From a virus: a stretch of 43,722 bases of DNA. Under the pieces are notes generated by a model that made no database searches, had not been told where the DNA came from, and saw nothing but the letters and a program-made list of their open reading frames with translations. Position numbers and translations under genes: made by a program. Of this stretch, positions 13,962 to 21,392 are shown piece after piece. Each line of letters opens with the position of its first letter. Positions within the stretch are counted from its first letter, which is position 1. The stretch covers positions 771 to 44,492 of IMG/VR virus record IMGVR_UViG_3300005290_000008; one strand, 5' to 3'.

Positions 13962-14216
13962 ATGACTATCTGTGTTACGAATGTTGGGCCGGTGAATTTG
14001 GCAACCCTTTCGACTGCCGAACGCCAGAGCATCGAAGATCACAAAGCGGACTGTCTCCAGAGATGGAAGCTAGCTCGGGACCATGCCAGCGCGATCTATT
14101 TGGGGTTGAAGGCGAATAGGGGGAGATTATGGGCAGAGCGGGAATTGAAGACTAAGTCCGAGATCGAAGCCGAAACCAGGCGCCAACTTAACTTATTGCT
14201 GAAGGTTAAACGATGA
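13962..14216 (+). CDS. Hypothetical helical protein, 84 aa
   Basis: GGAG lies 8 nt before the ATG and the stop overlaps the next gene by ATGA, so it is part of the replication operon. The product is almost entirely helical and charged (LSTAERQSIEDHKADCLQRW, RGRLWAERELKTKSEIEAET). No motif assigns it. A longer frame at 13928-14119 is a shadow without coupling. Confidence 0.65.
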   Translation: MTICVTNVGPVNLATLSTAERQSIEDHKADCLQRWKLARDHASAIYLGLKANRGRLWAERELKTKSEIEAETRRQLNLLLKVKR

Positions 14217-15169
14217 GTGAATTGTGGGAAGAGGCTGACATCCAGCTTCTTAGGTTTGGTGTTGCGGACGGCCTATCCATTAAGGAGATGGCCGTATCGC
14301 TCGGAAGGTCAGATAAGGCGATTAGAAATAAATGCTGGCGCCTTGGATTGCTTGAGTCTCGCGAATGGACGGAAGACCAGATACAGATGATCCGCGACGA
14401 GTACGCTACCGAAAAGCCAGTTCGAATTGATAGGCTTGAAGAGCTGACAGGCAAGACAAGGGCAGCGATATTCCTCAAGGCTTCTAGGATTGGCCTTGGA
14501 GACAGGAATAGGAAAGTTGTCGAATTCCGAAAGGAGTACCCGAACAAATTCGATACCAAGGAAGAGCTATCGGCCTTTCATTCAGAGAGACAGAAGAAAG
14601 CGCTTGCAGAGAATGGACATCCACGAGGAATGCTAGGGAAGAGCCACAGTGAAAGCACGAAAGCCGCGTTATCATCGATATGCACCGAATGGAACCGGAG
14701 CCTTACCGATGAGAAAAGGATTGAATATCTGATTAAAGGAACGAAGACGAAGATGGCTAACGGCACATACGCACCACCACGCAAGAACTGCACATGGAAG
14801 GCTGCATGGCATGAGATCGGAGGAAAGCGTAAATACTACCGGTCCAAGTGGGAATCGAACTACGCCTATTACTTGGAGTCGTTGAAGGTCAACGGAGAGA
14901 TCAAAGATTGGACGCATGAATCAAAGGTATTTTGGTTTGAGGGAATCAAGCGCGGCTGCGTTAGCTACCTGCCAGACTTCCATGTTATCCAGAACGATGG
15001 ATCAGACGAATACCACGAGGTTAAGGGCTGGATGGATGCCAAGAGCGTTACTAAGATCAAGCGCATGGCTAAATATCATCCAGATGTCAAGCTAATTGTG
15101 ATCGATTCCAAGGCTTACACGGCTCTGCAAAAACAAGTGAGCGCAACCGTTCCAGGCTGGCAGAAATAG
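14213..15169 (+). CDS. PD-(D/E)XK nuclease with HTH and NUMOD3-like modules, 318 aa
   Basis: In order: two HTH repeats (LSIKEMAVSLGRSDKAIRNK and RIDRLEELTGKTRAAIFLKA), a NUMOD3-like DNA-binding piece (PRGMLGKSHSESTKAAL), then a PD-(D/E)XK core. The core has YYRSKWESNYAYYLE (E in helix 1), YLPDFHVI (catalytic D) and YHEVKGWMD (E-x-K). The core fits Holliday-junction-resolvase/DUF1064-like phage nucleases, and the N-terminal modules are those of homing enzymes. It follows the helicase gene by ATGA coupling through the 84-aa gene, which favours a replication or recombination role. Confidence 0.75.
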   Translation: MSELWEEADIQLLRFGVADGLSIKEMAVSLGRSDKAIRNKCWRLGLLESREWTEDQIQMIRDEYATEKPVRIDRLEELTGKTRAAIFLKASRIGLGDRNRKVVEFRKEYPNKFDTKEELSAFHSERQKKALAENGHPRGMLGKSHSESTKAALSSICTEWNRSLTDEKRIEYLIKGTKTKMANGTYAPPRKNCTWKAAWHEIGGKRKYYRSKWESNYAYYLESLKVNGEIKDWTHESKVFWFEGIKRGCVSYLPDFHVIQNDGSDEYHEVKGWMDAKSVTKIKRMAKYHPDVKLIVIDSKAYTALQKQVSATVPGWQK

Positions 15170-15170
15170 C

Positions 15171-15199
15171 TTGACGCCAACCCAGCAGCACCGTAAATT
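15171..15199 (+). promoter_or_regulatory. Sigma70-like promoter of the right accessory operon
   Basis: TTGACG (15171-15176), 17-nt spacer, TAAATT (15194-15199), then GAGGGAG before the ATG at 15227. It restarts transcription just after the replication operon. Confidence 0.65.
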
Positions 15200-15226
15200 G
15201 TTTTCACATTCAGAGGGAGTACAAAA

Positions 15227-15622
15227 ATGAACATCGAATTCAAAGACGGCAAGATCACCATCGACGCTTACGACCTGCTTAGCTCGATGACTGATGAGCA
15301 GAAGCTTGACCTGGCAGAACGCCTGAGCTGCGAAGAGGTAATCATCAAGCATGTTGCTGAGCAGATTTTTGACGGGCTTACCGAGAATGGTCACTCTGGT
15401 TGCTTCGGTTCAGGGTCGCCATACCACTCAAGCGCATTGATGGACGCTAAGCTGCGGGTTGCTAACGAGGCAGGCGACGTAGCCAAGAGCGAGATCTCTA
15501 CGCTTCAGTGGAAATACGAGCACGCTCACGCTCAAAGCGAGAAATACAGCAAGGCATACTTCGACCTGCTGCATTACGCTGAAGACAAGTTCGGCTACGG
15601 CTCTGTTCCGCGCGCTATCTAA
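15227..15622 (+). CDS. Hypothetical protein, 131 aa
   Basis: First gene after a strong sigma70-like promoter, with SD GAGGGAG. The N-terminus is NIEFKDGKITIDAYDLLSSM, followed by a helical domain DEQKLDLAERLSCEEVIIKH and a C-terminal helix rich in Y, A and H. The build suggests a soluble helical protein. I recognise no family. Its own promoter suggests a highly expressed early product. Confidence 0.7.
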   Translation: MNIEFKDGKITIDAYDLLSSMTDEQKLDLAERLSCEEVIIKHVAEQIFDGLTENGHSGCFGSGSPYHSSALMDAKLRVANEAGDVAKSEISTLQWKYEHAHAQSEKYSKAYFDLLHYAEDKFGYGSVPRAI

Positions 15623-15625
15623 GTG

Positions 15626-15637
15626 TTTTCCAGAGAA
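15626..15637. repeat. Dispersed palindrome, degenerate copy
   Basis: TTTTCCAGAGAA, two mismatches to the consensus, with conserved flanks (AAGTG and CAGTTAA). It lies in the 44-bp gap before the gene at 15667. Confidence 0.55.
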
Positions 15638-15666
15638 CAGTTAAATTGAGAGTTTGGAGGGGTGTG

Positions 15667-16008
15667 ATGGACGAACAAGAATGGATGGAATTGGCAGCAA
15701 AAGCCGCAGGCCTGTACGTATGTCGTGATGCGTCTGTAATTGGCGTTACAGAATTCGGGATTGACCTATGGGTAAAGGAAGAAAAATTCGGAACATATCG
15801 CGCTTGGAATCCTCTTGATGATGACGGGGATGCATTCCGTCTCGCCATGAGCCTGGATATGACGGTTAACTGCAACAGAGACTCACTAACCGTTATCGTT
15901 CAATCATGGCGTCCAAAGCTTTGCAAAGCTGTACGAGGCAACGAAAATAACGAAGATGTACGACGCGCGATTGTTGAAGTCGCAGCAATGATTGGGAAAC
16001 TCTTGTAA
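15667..16008 (+). CDS. Conserved phage protein, 113 aa
   Basis: I use the ATG at 15667, with GGAGGGG ahead; a TTG 21 nt earlier precedes that site. The sequence YRAWNPLDDDGDAFRLAMSL and the C-terminal RRAIVEVAAMIG define a phage family that shares a NPL-DDGDAxRLA block. Function unknown. It couples to the next gene by TAATG. Confidence 0.72.
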   Translation: MDEQEWMELAAKAAGLYVCRDASVIGVTEFGIDLWVKEEKFGTYRAWNPLDDDGDAFRLAMSLDMTVNCNRDSLTVIVQSWRPKLCKAVRGNENNEDVRRAIVEVAAMIGKLL

Positions 16009-16181
16009 TGACCCTAACCGACCTACTCACCCTCCTAATCGCCATCTACGAAAAACACGGCGACCTACCACTCGCTACAGGCTTCGACGACCATAAGCCT
16101 ATTGTGGGGGCGCTGGTGTCGGAGTTCGAACACAACTCGGATTTAGGCAAGAAGGGCGAGCTGTTTGTGGATTTTTACTGA
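16008..16181 (+). CDS. Small conserved phage protein, 57 aa
   Basis: The ATG overlaps the upstream stop (TAATG). The sequence LTDLLTLLIAIYEKHGDLPL is typical of a short phage family where 'YEKHGDLPV' is followed by an acidic tail; here the tail is KKGELFVDFY. No function is known. Codons use more C-ending synonyms than the neighbours. Confidence 0.7.
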   Translation: MTLTDLLTLLIAIYEKHGDLPLATGFDDHKPIVGALVSEFEHNSDLGKKGELFVDFY

Positions 16182-16191
16182 GGGATAGATG

Positions 16192-16500
16192 ATGAATGAA
16201 TTTAAGGGGACACCTGGGCCATGGAAGTGGAACGATAGATATCTCGGCCTTAAGAATCGAGAACTCAAGCGTGATGTATTCCACTTTGAGCCATACGAAG
16301 GATTAGCTCTTAGGCCTTATGGAGAGTCGCAGGAAGCGAAAACAGAGCGGGCAGCTAACGCTAGACTGATCGCATCCGCACCTGACCTTCTATCCGCCCT
16401 CCTAGCCATAACCAACTCCGGCCCCGACGCAATACCGATCAAGGAGGCGTTTGAGATGGCGCATAGGGCGATTGAGTTGGCGAGAGGAGGAAAGGTATGA
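16192..16500 (+). CDS. TPGPW-type (Ea22-related) accessory protein, 102 aa
   Basis: Begins NEFKGTPGPWKWND and contains ANARLIASAPDLLSALLAI then EMAHRAIELARGGK. The architecture equals that of the minus-strand gene 8592-8867. Either ATG of the ATGATG pair (16189 or 16192) may serve. The stop overlaps the DUF4031 start by ATGA. Function unknown. Confidence 0.75.
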   Translation: MNEFKGTPGPWKWNDRYLGLKNRELKRDVFHFEPYEGLALRPYGESQEAKTERAANARLIASAPDLLSALLAITNSGPDAIPIKEAFEMAHRAIELARGGKV

Positions 16501-16763
16501 CTGTCTATGTGGATGACGAGCAGATCACGTTCGGGCGCATGAAGATGAATCACATGATCGCCGACACAGACGAAGAACTGCACGAGATGGCTGACTTGAT
16601 TGGCGTTCAGCGTAAATGGCATCAGAAAGCAGGTACTCCGACTAGCCACTACGACATATGCCTGTCAAAGTCTGCATTAGCCATCAAACATGGCGCAAAA
16701 CTGATAGATCGCGAGCAATTACGCGACATAATCAACCGAAAGAAAGCAACAAGAAATCAATAA
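16497..16763 (+). CDS. DUF4031 family protein, 88 aa
   Basis: TVYVDDEQITFGRMKMNHMI, ADTDEELHEMADLIGV and YDICLSKSALAIKHGAK are the diagnostic blocks of DUF4031, a small family common in phages and bacteria, with no established activity. Complete length. ATGA-coupled to the TPGPW gene upstream. Confidence 0.88.
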   Translation: MTVYVDDEQITFGRMKMNHMIADTDEELHEMADLIGVQRKWHQKAGTPTSHYDICLSKSALAIKHGAKLIDREQLRDIINRKKATRNQ

Positions 16764-16764
16764 C

Positions 16765-16813
16765 TTGTATACAATCCTGACCAAATAATCGCCAAGATCC
16801 CATATATTGGGAT
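16765..16813 (+). promoter_or_regulatory. Regulatory gap with two dyads before gene 16824
   Basis: TTGTATACAA (starting at about 16765) is a perfect palindrome. ATCCCATATATTGGGAT (16797-16813) is a dyad with 6-bp arms whose centre TATATT could be a -10 box. The SD GGAGG follows directly. This looks like an operator-controlled promoter within the accessory run. Confidence 0.45.
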
Positions 16814-16823
16814 TGGAGGAAGC

Positions 16824-17126
16824 ATGAACGACATACGCGCAAAGTTTGAAGAGATTTGGCCGGTGCCTGAGGGTGTGTACTGGCGCGACTCCAAAGGCCA
16901 GTACGGCTGTGATAACCACACTTACGAAGACGCAATGGACACGCACAATATTCGTCTCGACACCTTCACCCGCTGCCAGGAGACGACAGATGTTTATGTG
17001 TCGCTGGTGGATGAGCTGCTTAAGAGCATGAGGCTGATTGAGACAGCGAGATCAGACCTTTACGCGATTGGTGTAGCCCGCGAATCCATTGGCCGCGCTA
17101 AGCAGAAACTGGAGCAGATCAAATGA
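16824..17126 (+). CDS. Conserved phage protein, 100 aa
   Basis: Starts after GGAGG with the segment FEEIWPVPEGVYWRDSKGQY, common in phage accessory proteins of about 100 residues, followed by a helical C-terminal half (VDELLKSMRLIETARSDLYA). The stop overlaps the next gene by ATGA. Function unknown. Confidence 0.72.
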   Translation: MNDIRAKFEEIWPVPEGVYWRDSKGQYGCDNHTYEDAMDTHNIRLDTFTRCQETTDVYVSLVDELLKSMRLIETARSDLYAIGVARESIGRAKQKLEQIK

Positions 17127-17314
17127 TTGGATTCAAAGAGATTCAGCTTGAGTTGCCTACAGTGATCGCGCACGAGCCTATGCGTACGCCTGATCTTGGA
17201 GATTACAAGCCAGCCGGTGTGCGCCTGGCTAAGATGCTGGCTCAGTACGACGAATCGCCATCATCGCAATTGTGGAGCGACATTCAGCGGTTGGCGCGGG
17301 AAATACTGAAATGA
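17123..17314 (+). CDS. Hypothetical small protein, 63 aa
   Basis: Coupled by ATGA on both sides. The sequence is short, with a helical C-terminus (WSDIQRLAREILK). No motif. The gene is supported by its couplings and by lack of frame alternatives. Confidence 0.6.
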   Translation: MIGFKEIQLELPTVIAHEPMRTPDLGDYKPAGVRLAKMLAQYDESPSSQLWSDIQRLAREILK

Positions 17315-17472
17315 GCAAACTATGGTGTCTTTTCGGAGTTCACGATTGGAAGATTATCGAAAAGGGTCCGTATTTGCTCACGTACTCAGATAGCAGTGAT
17401 CGAAAGGAGGGACACTGGTTCCATCTGCACTGCAATCGATGCGGAAATCTTAAATACAAAAAACTCGTTTAA
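17311..17472 (+). CDS. Small putative zinc-binding protein, 53 aa (DUF1660-like)
   Basis: The ATG at 17311 overlaps the upstream stop by ATGA; a longer in-frame start at 17272 lies inside the previous gene. The protein has LWCLFGVHDW at the N-terminus and WFHLHCNRCGNLKYK at the C-terminus. This is the C-x(n)-H-x-W...C-x-x-C layout of DUF1660-like phage zinc proteins. It is the last gene before the terminator at 17492. Confidence 0.7.
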   Translation: MSKLWCLFGVHDWKIIEKGPYLLTYSDSSDRKEGHWFHLHCNRCGNLKYKKLV

Positions 17473-17491
17473 TCTGCTTGCAAAACCACCA

Positions 17492-17520
17492 AAAGGCTCC
17501 TAATGTGAGCCTTTCTTTTT
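17492..17520 (+). terminator. Intrinsic terminator
   Basis: Arms AAAGGCTC and GAGCCTTT around CTAATGT, followed by CTTTTT. It closes the accessory sub-operon ending at 17472. Confidence 0.88.
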
Positions 17521-17541
17521 GGATTATTTTTGGAGGGGTGT

Positions 17542-17724
17542 ATGACTTACGACGAACAGGTTAAGGCGCTAGAGATCAAGCATGGCTGGACGCTAGAGGA
17601 GGCCGGAGATTGCGGCTGCAATACGCGCCCTAACGGGCCATGCGAGCGATGCTGGAGTCTCGGCTGGGCAATCGGCGGGATTGAGGTGCGTGCCAAGCTT
17701 AAAGATTTTCCGGAGAACCCTTAA
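17542..17724 (+). CDS. Small cysteine-rich protein, 60 aa
   Basis: The ATG at 17542 has GGAGGGG 4-8 nt upstream. The sequence EAGDCGCNTRPNGPCERCWS contains four cysteines that could bind zinc, preceded by a helix (DEQVKALEIKHGWTLEEA). The stop overlaps the next start (TAATG) across a copy of the dispersed palindrome. Function unknown. Confidence 0.65.
   Translation: MTYDEQVKALEIKHGWTLEEAGDCGCNTRPNGPCERCWSLGWAIGGIEVRAKLKDFPENP
17706..17717. repeat. Dispersed palindrome, one mismatch, over a ribosome site
   Basis: TTTTCCGGAGAA lies in the last codons of gene 17542. Its GGAG serves as the SD for the ATG at 17724, the same arrangement as copy 1 before Rz. Confidence 0.6.
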
Positions 17725-17960
17725 TGCCAACGCTGAGCATCCTAGGGCTCACTCTGGAGGCCGATATCCAGTACGCGCATACAGAGCCAGCCACCAAGCA
17801 CGCAAACGGCCACAGCGAGCTTGAGTGGACTCTTGAATCAGGCGCCGACGAAATAGGCGAAACAATTTCAAAAGAATCGCTTGACTTAATCTCGATCCAG
17901 TTCCAAAGTGACATCGAACGCGCTATTTGGGCGCAGATAGAGGGAAGAAATCATGGATAA
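17724..17960 (+). CDS. Hypothetical protein, 78 aa
   Basis: Starts at TAATG with the palindrome's GGAG as SD. The product is an acidic alpha/beta protein (PTLSILGLTLEADIQYAHTE...SDIERAIWAQIEGR) without known motif. It overlaps the next gene by 8 bp. Confidence 0.65.
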   Translation: MPTLSILGLTLEADIQYAHTEPATKHANGHSELEWTLESGADEIGETISKESLDLISIQFQSDIERAIWAQIEGRNHG

Positions 17961-18171
17961 GCCAGATTGGTCAGAAGCTCCGGAGTGGGCTAAGTGGTTG
18001 GCTCAAGACAAAGACGGTGATTGGTATTGGTGGCAGGATGAGCCTGTTGTCCTACGCGAACCGTTCTGGATGCCTAACGCAGACGACACCGGCGAGATTG
18101 GGCTTGCAAAACCTGCAAAATTCAATGAAGTAATTCTTGAGTGGACAACTAATCTGGAGCAAAGACCATGA
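17953..18171 (+). CDS. Phage 'PDW' small protein, 72 aa (paralogue of 21192)
   Basis: Begins DKPDWSEAPEWAKWLAQDKD and has alternating W and D/E (DGDWYWWQDEP), a pattern found in a family of small phage proteins. Related stretches occur at 21192-21392 and in the C-terminal half of the gene at 18866. The repeats suggest a small ligand- or protein-binding beta module. The role is unknown. It overlaps its neighbours by 8 and 4 bp. Confidence 0.7.
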   Translation: MDKPDWSEAPEWAKWLAQDKDGDWYWWQDEPVVLREPFWMPNADDTGEIGLAKPAKFNEVILEWTTNLEQRP

Positions 18172-18395
18172 GCATCACAGTAACCCAAGCACGCATCGCA
18201 CTCGAAGCCGCACACATGGCATACATCGGCGCAGACATCGAACACCCGACCGCTACCCATATCGCAAAAGAGGCGCTGACCAATGCGCGCCACGAATACT
18301 GGAATGCTTGTGCTGCGTTCTGCACTAAGCTGGAATTCGCCACGGATCTTGGTGAGGCTCACGAGAATCTGGTTGCGCAGGGGCTTTGGACATGA
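18168..18395 (+). CDS. Hypothetical helical protein, 75 aa
   Basis: Coupled by ATGA on both sides. The sequence is alanine- and histidine-rich and helical (VTQARIALEAAHMAYIGADI, AKEALTNARHEYWNACAAFC). No motif recognised. It belongs to the accessory run by position. Confidence 0.65.
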   Translation: MSITVTQARIALEAAHMAYIGADIEHPTATHIAKEALTNARHEYWNACAAFCTKLEFATDLGEAHENLVAQGLWT

Positions 18396-18691
18396 GCGAG
18401 TTGCAGCCTGGGATGTTGGCGCTGGTGGTTGGATGCGTCAGGAACCCCGTGAACATCGGTAAAACTGTAACCCTGTCACGAGAGGCTTTCGATGGTGACA
18501 TCGGACCTGATTCAATGCCTTATAGCGGCGATAGAACATGGCTAATTACAGGTGAGTCATTAGTCTGCGTTGACGTGCTTGGCCGTGAGAGAAAAAGTAG
18601 CTATAGTTATGCAAAATCTGAACATCTCATGCCCATCAAGCCCGAAGCCGACCCGCTACACGTAACCCATAAGGAAGAACTACATGCGTGA
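18392..18691 (+). CDS. Conserved phage beta-barrel-like protein, about 99 aa
   Basis: I use ATG 18392, which overlaps the upstream stop (ATGA); an in-frame TTG lies 6 nt earlier. The pattern LQPGMLALVVGCVRNPVNIG then VTLSREAF...WLITGESLV...HLMPIKPE matches a phage family that reads 'pGxxAxVvgcxxxpxnvGkxVxl', probably a small SH3-like barrel. Function unknown. Confidence 0.7.
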   Translation: MSELQPGMLALVVGCVRNPVNIGKTVTLSREAFDGDIGPDSMPYSGDRTWLITGESLVCVDVLGRERKSSYSYAKSEHLMPIKPEADPLHVTHKEELHA

Positions 18692-18869
18692 ACTTATCGA
18701 TGAAATGATTGCTCGCGGATGGACACTGAGCCTGATCGCCAATCGCAGCGGCGTCAGCCAGAACCGGCTTGAGCGCGGGGTGTTTGGTGTGAGGGAGGAA
18801 AGGGCCTTGCTACGTTTGGCAGAAGAAGAGTGCGGCATCGACTTAGACGACATGGAGCTTCAAGAATGA
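18684..18869 (+). CDS. Small HTH protein, 61 aa
   Basis: ELIDEMIARGWTLSLIANRS-GVSQNRLERGVFG forms an HTH, followed by a short helical and acidic tail. The size suits a small regulator or accessory DNA-binding protein. It overlaps the previous gene by 8 bp and the next by ATGA. Confidence 0.68.
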   Translation: MRELIDEMIARGWTLSLIANRSGVSQNRLERGVFGVREERALLRLAEEECGIDLDDMELQE

Positions 18870-19381
18870 AATCCACCGAATTCCTACAGGCAGCAATCGA
18901 CGTTCAGGCTGAGCGCGGGGTTACATACGACAAACCTACAGGCGAGCGCTCCATGGGAGCCACTGTGAAAGCCTTCAATGCCATCACGGGGCGCGATCTG
19001 TCCGAGGCTGAGGGATGGTTGCTTCTTCAGACGTTGAAGGACGTGCGGCAGTGGCAGAACCCTTCCAAGTATCACCATGATTCCGCTCTGGATGGCGTGG
19101 CTTACTCGGCACTTAAGGCTGAGGCTCTCAGCGAAGAACAAGTGGTCGCGCCTTCACATATTGTTTCGGATTTGCCTGATGGGTATCGCTGGGAAGATGC
19201 GCGCGATGGTTTTGAATGGTTCGCTACAGATCCAGAAGGGGCATTCTGGTTCAAAGATGAACCGCTTGCAAGGTCCGGCGGAACTGTGTGGGCATGGCCT
19301 GGAGGCGGTGGGTGCGACCCTATTGACGATGACCGCAAAGAACTATTCAAATGCAAACGCCCAACGAGCACAGCCAAATGA
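18866..19381 (+). CDS. DUF6378 protein with extra C-terminal 'PDW-like' module, 171 aa
   Basis: The first 95 residues (ERGVTYDKPTGERSMGATVK, FNAITGRDLSEAEGWLLLQT, LKDVRQWQNP...YHHDSALDGVAYSALKAEAL) are DUF6378, a phage family with a helical MazG-like look. After residue 100 comes a separate module, LPDGYRWEDARDGFEWFATD...EGAFWFKDEP, resembling the small PDW proteins at 17953 and 21192. It appears to be a fusion. Start ATG 18866 is coupled (ATGA). Confidence 0.8.
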   Translation: MKSTEFLQAAIDVQAERGVTYDKPTGERSMGATVKAFNAITGRDLSEAEGWLLLQTLKDVRQWQNPSKYHHDSALDGVAYSALKAEALSEEQVVAPSHIVSDLPDGYRWEDARDGFEWFATDPEGAFWFKDEPLARSGGTVWAWPGGGGCDPIDDDRKELFKCKRPTSTAK

Positions 19382-20499
19382 CCGAATACAACGAGCAGCT
19401 AGTCAAGGAAGCGATTGATTCGGGCGCTACTAATGCAATCATGGCTGAGGCTTTAGGAGTTAGCGAAAGGACTATGCGGCGGTGGAAGGCTAAGCTTGCT
19501 GTGTCTGGCTATAGCCCCGAGCATGACATGACGCGCCAGGTTCCGGATGGCTTCAAGGTCAAGGGTGTGAGCTCCTACTACAACCGAGACGGCGAGCTCT
19601 CTGGTCAGTGGGTCAAGAGCTCAGCCGATAATGATCGTCGCTACGAAATGATGGTCGAGGCGTGCGAGGCGCTTAAGGAGGATCTGCCTGTTCTCGTGCC
19701 TCGCGCATACGCTGGTGAATACCTTCCCGACCTGATGGCCTGCTACCCAATCGGCGATCCACACATCGGCGAGTACATCTGGTCAGAAGAATGCGGCAAG
19801 AGCTGGGATCTGGGTATCGCTGAGCGCATGCACTGTGGCGCAATGGCTGCGCTTGTAGAGGCCGCACCGCGCACTGAGAGCTGCACTATCGTAAACCTTG
19901 GGGATGCAGCCCATTACGATTCCATGGCTGCCGTGACGCCTCGTAGCGGCCACCACTTGGACGCAGATAGCCGATACGCCAAGATGGTTCGCGTGCTGGT
20001 CAAGGTTATCCGCCAATGCATCGAGACGGCGCTCACAAAGCACAAGACCGTGCATATCATTAACGTACCTGGGAACCATGATGAGACTGGCGCTCTGTGG
20101 CTATCGATTGCGCTGGATCATATCTACGCAAACGAGCCTCGTGTGACTGTCGATACCAGTCCAGCACTGTTCAGCTACTTCGAGTTCGGCAAGAATCTTG
20201 TCGGCACCCATCACGGGCATTCGTGCAAGGCTGACAAGCTTGGGCAAGTAATGGCAGCCGATCAACCTCAGGCATGGGGGCGCACTGAGCATCGGGCGTG
20301 GTGGACTGGTCACGTTCACCACGAGAGCAAAAAGGAGTATCCAGGCTGCACGGTGGAGACGTTCAACACCCTGGCGCCAGGTGATGCCTACGCGACTGCT
20401 GGTGGCTGGAGATCGCGGGAGAACATGAAGTGCGTGGTACTGCACAAGGAGTTCGGCGAGGTTGCACGACATACAGTGCATCCGTCCATGCTTCACTAA
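19378..20499 (+). CDS. Metallophosphoesterase with N-terminal HTH, 373 aa
   Basis: ATG 19378 overlaps the upstream stop (ATGA). Residues 5-40 hold an HTH (AIMAEALGVSERTMRRWKAK). The rest is a calcineurin-like phosphoesterase: GDPHIGE, NLGDAAHYDS, VPGNHDE, GTHHGH and TGHVHHE supply the metal ligands. Such HTH-phosphoesterases occur in many phages near replication genes and resemble Mre11/SbcD-type nucleases, but their substrate is not established. DNA-end processing is a reasonable guess. Confidence 0.85.
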   Translation: MTEYNEQLVKEAIDSGATNAIMAEALGVSERTMRRWKAKLAVSGYSPEHDMTRQVPDGFKVKGVSSYYNRDGELSGQWVKSSADNDRRYEMMVEACEALKEDLPVLVPRAYAGEYLPDLMACYPIGDPHIGEYIWSEECGKSWDLGIAERMHCGAMAALVEAAPRTESCTIVNLGDAAHYDSMAAVTPRSGHHLDADSRYAKMVRVLVKVIRQCIETALTKHKTVHIINVPGNHDETGALWLSIALDHIYANEPRVTVDTSPALFSYFEFGKNLVGTHHGHSCKADKLGQVMAADQPQAWGRTEHRAWWTGHVHHESKKEYPGCTVETFNTLAPGDAYATAGGWRSRENMKCVVLHKEFGEVARHTVHPSMLH

Positions 20500-20520
20500 A
20501 ACGCATTCCATTTAATGCTT

Positions 20521-20541
20521 GACCGCGCTAACCACGCGGTC
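20521..20541 (+). other. Hairpin with CTAACCA loop
   Basis: Arms GACCGCG and CGCGGTC around CTAACCA, without a T-tract. It has the same seven-base loop as the hairpin at 4990-5008 (minus strand), and both precede a ribosome site. Possible RNA-processing or weak terminator element. Confidence 0.5.
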
Positions 20542-20576
20542 TAACCTTCACAAATACACACGCAGGAGGGCGCACC

Positions 20577-20744
20577 ATGTTTTATATAGGCTTATCCCTA
20601 ATCGTTATAGTGATGGCGGCACTGTTCGTCTTTAGCTCGCTGCTAATCGGCGTCAGGATCACTACCATCATCTGGCTCACTGCTACGTTCGTAATGGCAG
20701 TATTTGCTTTCGGGTTTTATCAATTGATGGGTGGGGCGTTATGA
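20577..20744 (+). CDS. Small two-span membrane protein, 55 aa
   Basis: SD AGGAGGG lies 7-9 nt before the ATG. Two hydrophobic segments (residues 3-24, YIGLSLIVIVMAALFVFSSL, and 29-50) are joined by a short GVR turn, giving an N-in/C-in or reverse hairpin. It resembles small phage membrane proteins of unknown role; a second holin/antiholin is possible, but it is far from the lysis genes. The stop overlaps the next start (ATGA). Confidence 0.65.
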   Translation: MFYIGLSLIVIVMAALFVFSSLLIGVRITTIIWLTATFVMAVFAFGFYQLMGGAL

Positions 20745-20980
20745 TGCGTAAGGATGAGATTCAGGTTATCGGTGTTGCAAATATTCTTGATGTTGCTTGG
20801 TCGATTTCAGATGCCGGCAAGGCCAGACAAATCATTCTTGAGGTCGACAAGGCTCAGGCTGACGTAGGCTTCACAGAGGATTTAATCGTTACTCTGATTA
20901 AGGCTATGAAGAAAGAGTACAAGCGCGACAAAGAGGCAATGGAAGAATTTAAGAATCTGATTAATGGAGCGCTGAAATGA
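20741..20980 (+). CDS. Hypothetical protein, 79 aa
   Basis: ATG 20741 is coupled by ATGA (an adjacent ATG at 20744 is possible). A helical protein (ANILDVAWSISDAGKARQII, EDLIVTLIKAMKKEYKRDKE) without known motif. ATGA couples it to the next gene. Confidence 0.65.
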   Translation: MMRKDEIQVIGVANILDVAWSISDAGKARQIILEVDKAQADVGFTEDLIVTLIKAMKKEYKRDKEAMEEFKNLINGALK

Positions 20981-21195
20981 TCAACGTTATCCCGCGCTGG
21001 ACAAAAGGCGCACCATCCGCATTCAAGCCAGGCCAATTCCTAGTCTACGAATCCGGCGAGTATGCGCTGGTAGGCAGCAATACGGCTATCACGTCAACGC
21101 AGAAGATCGTGAAGCATACGACGCTGATTGAGGGGCATGAGTTGGAGTGGTTGCAGAGCATGGCGGTAGACAGGTCGTTAGGAGTGTTGAAATGA
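20977..21195 (+). CDS. Hypothetical protein, 72 aa
   Basis: Coupled at both ends by ATGA. A short beta-rich protein (FKPGQFLVYESGEYALVGSN then STQKIVKHTTLIEGHELEWL). No family assignment. Confidence 0.62.
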   Translation: MINVIPRWTKGAPSAFKPGQFLVYESGEYALVGSNTAITSTQKIVKHTTLIEGHELEWLQSMAVDRSLGVLK

Positions 21196-21392
21196 ATAAG
21201 CCGGATTGGAAGGATGCACCACAAGACGCCACTAACTGGGCGCCAGAAACAGAAGATCGTCATGAGTCTTGGTATAAGAAGGACGGAGATGCGTGGGCGT
21301 GCGTTGCAGTAGATTCTTATCGAGTATTTAAGTCTAGATGGTTTTACCTTGGAGCTCAGACACCTAGAATTGATATGGAGCCGCGCCCATGA
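21192..21392 (+). CDS. Phage 'PDW' small protein, 66 aa
   Basis: ATG 21192 overlaps the upstream stop (ATGA). It opens NKPDWKDAPQDATNWAPETE and continues with ESWYKKDGDAWACV, paralogous to the gene at 17953 and to the C-terminal module at 18866. The repeated presence suggests duplication and divergence. Function unknown. Confidence 0.68.
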   Translation: MNKPDWKDAPQDATNWAPETEDRHESWYKKDGDAWACVAVDSYRVFKSRWFYLGAQTPRIDMEPRP

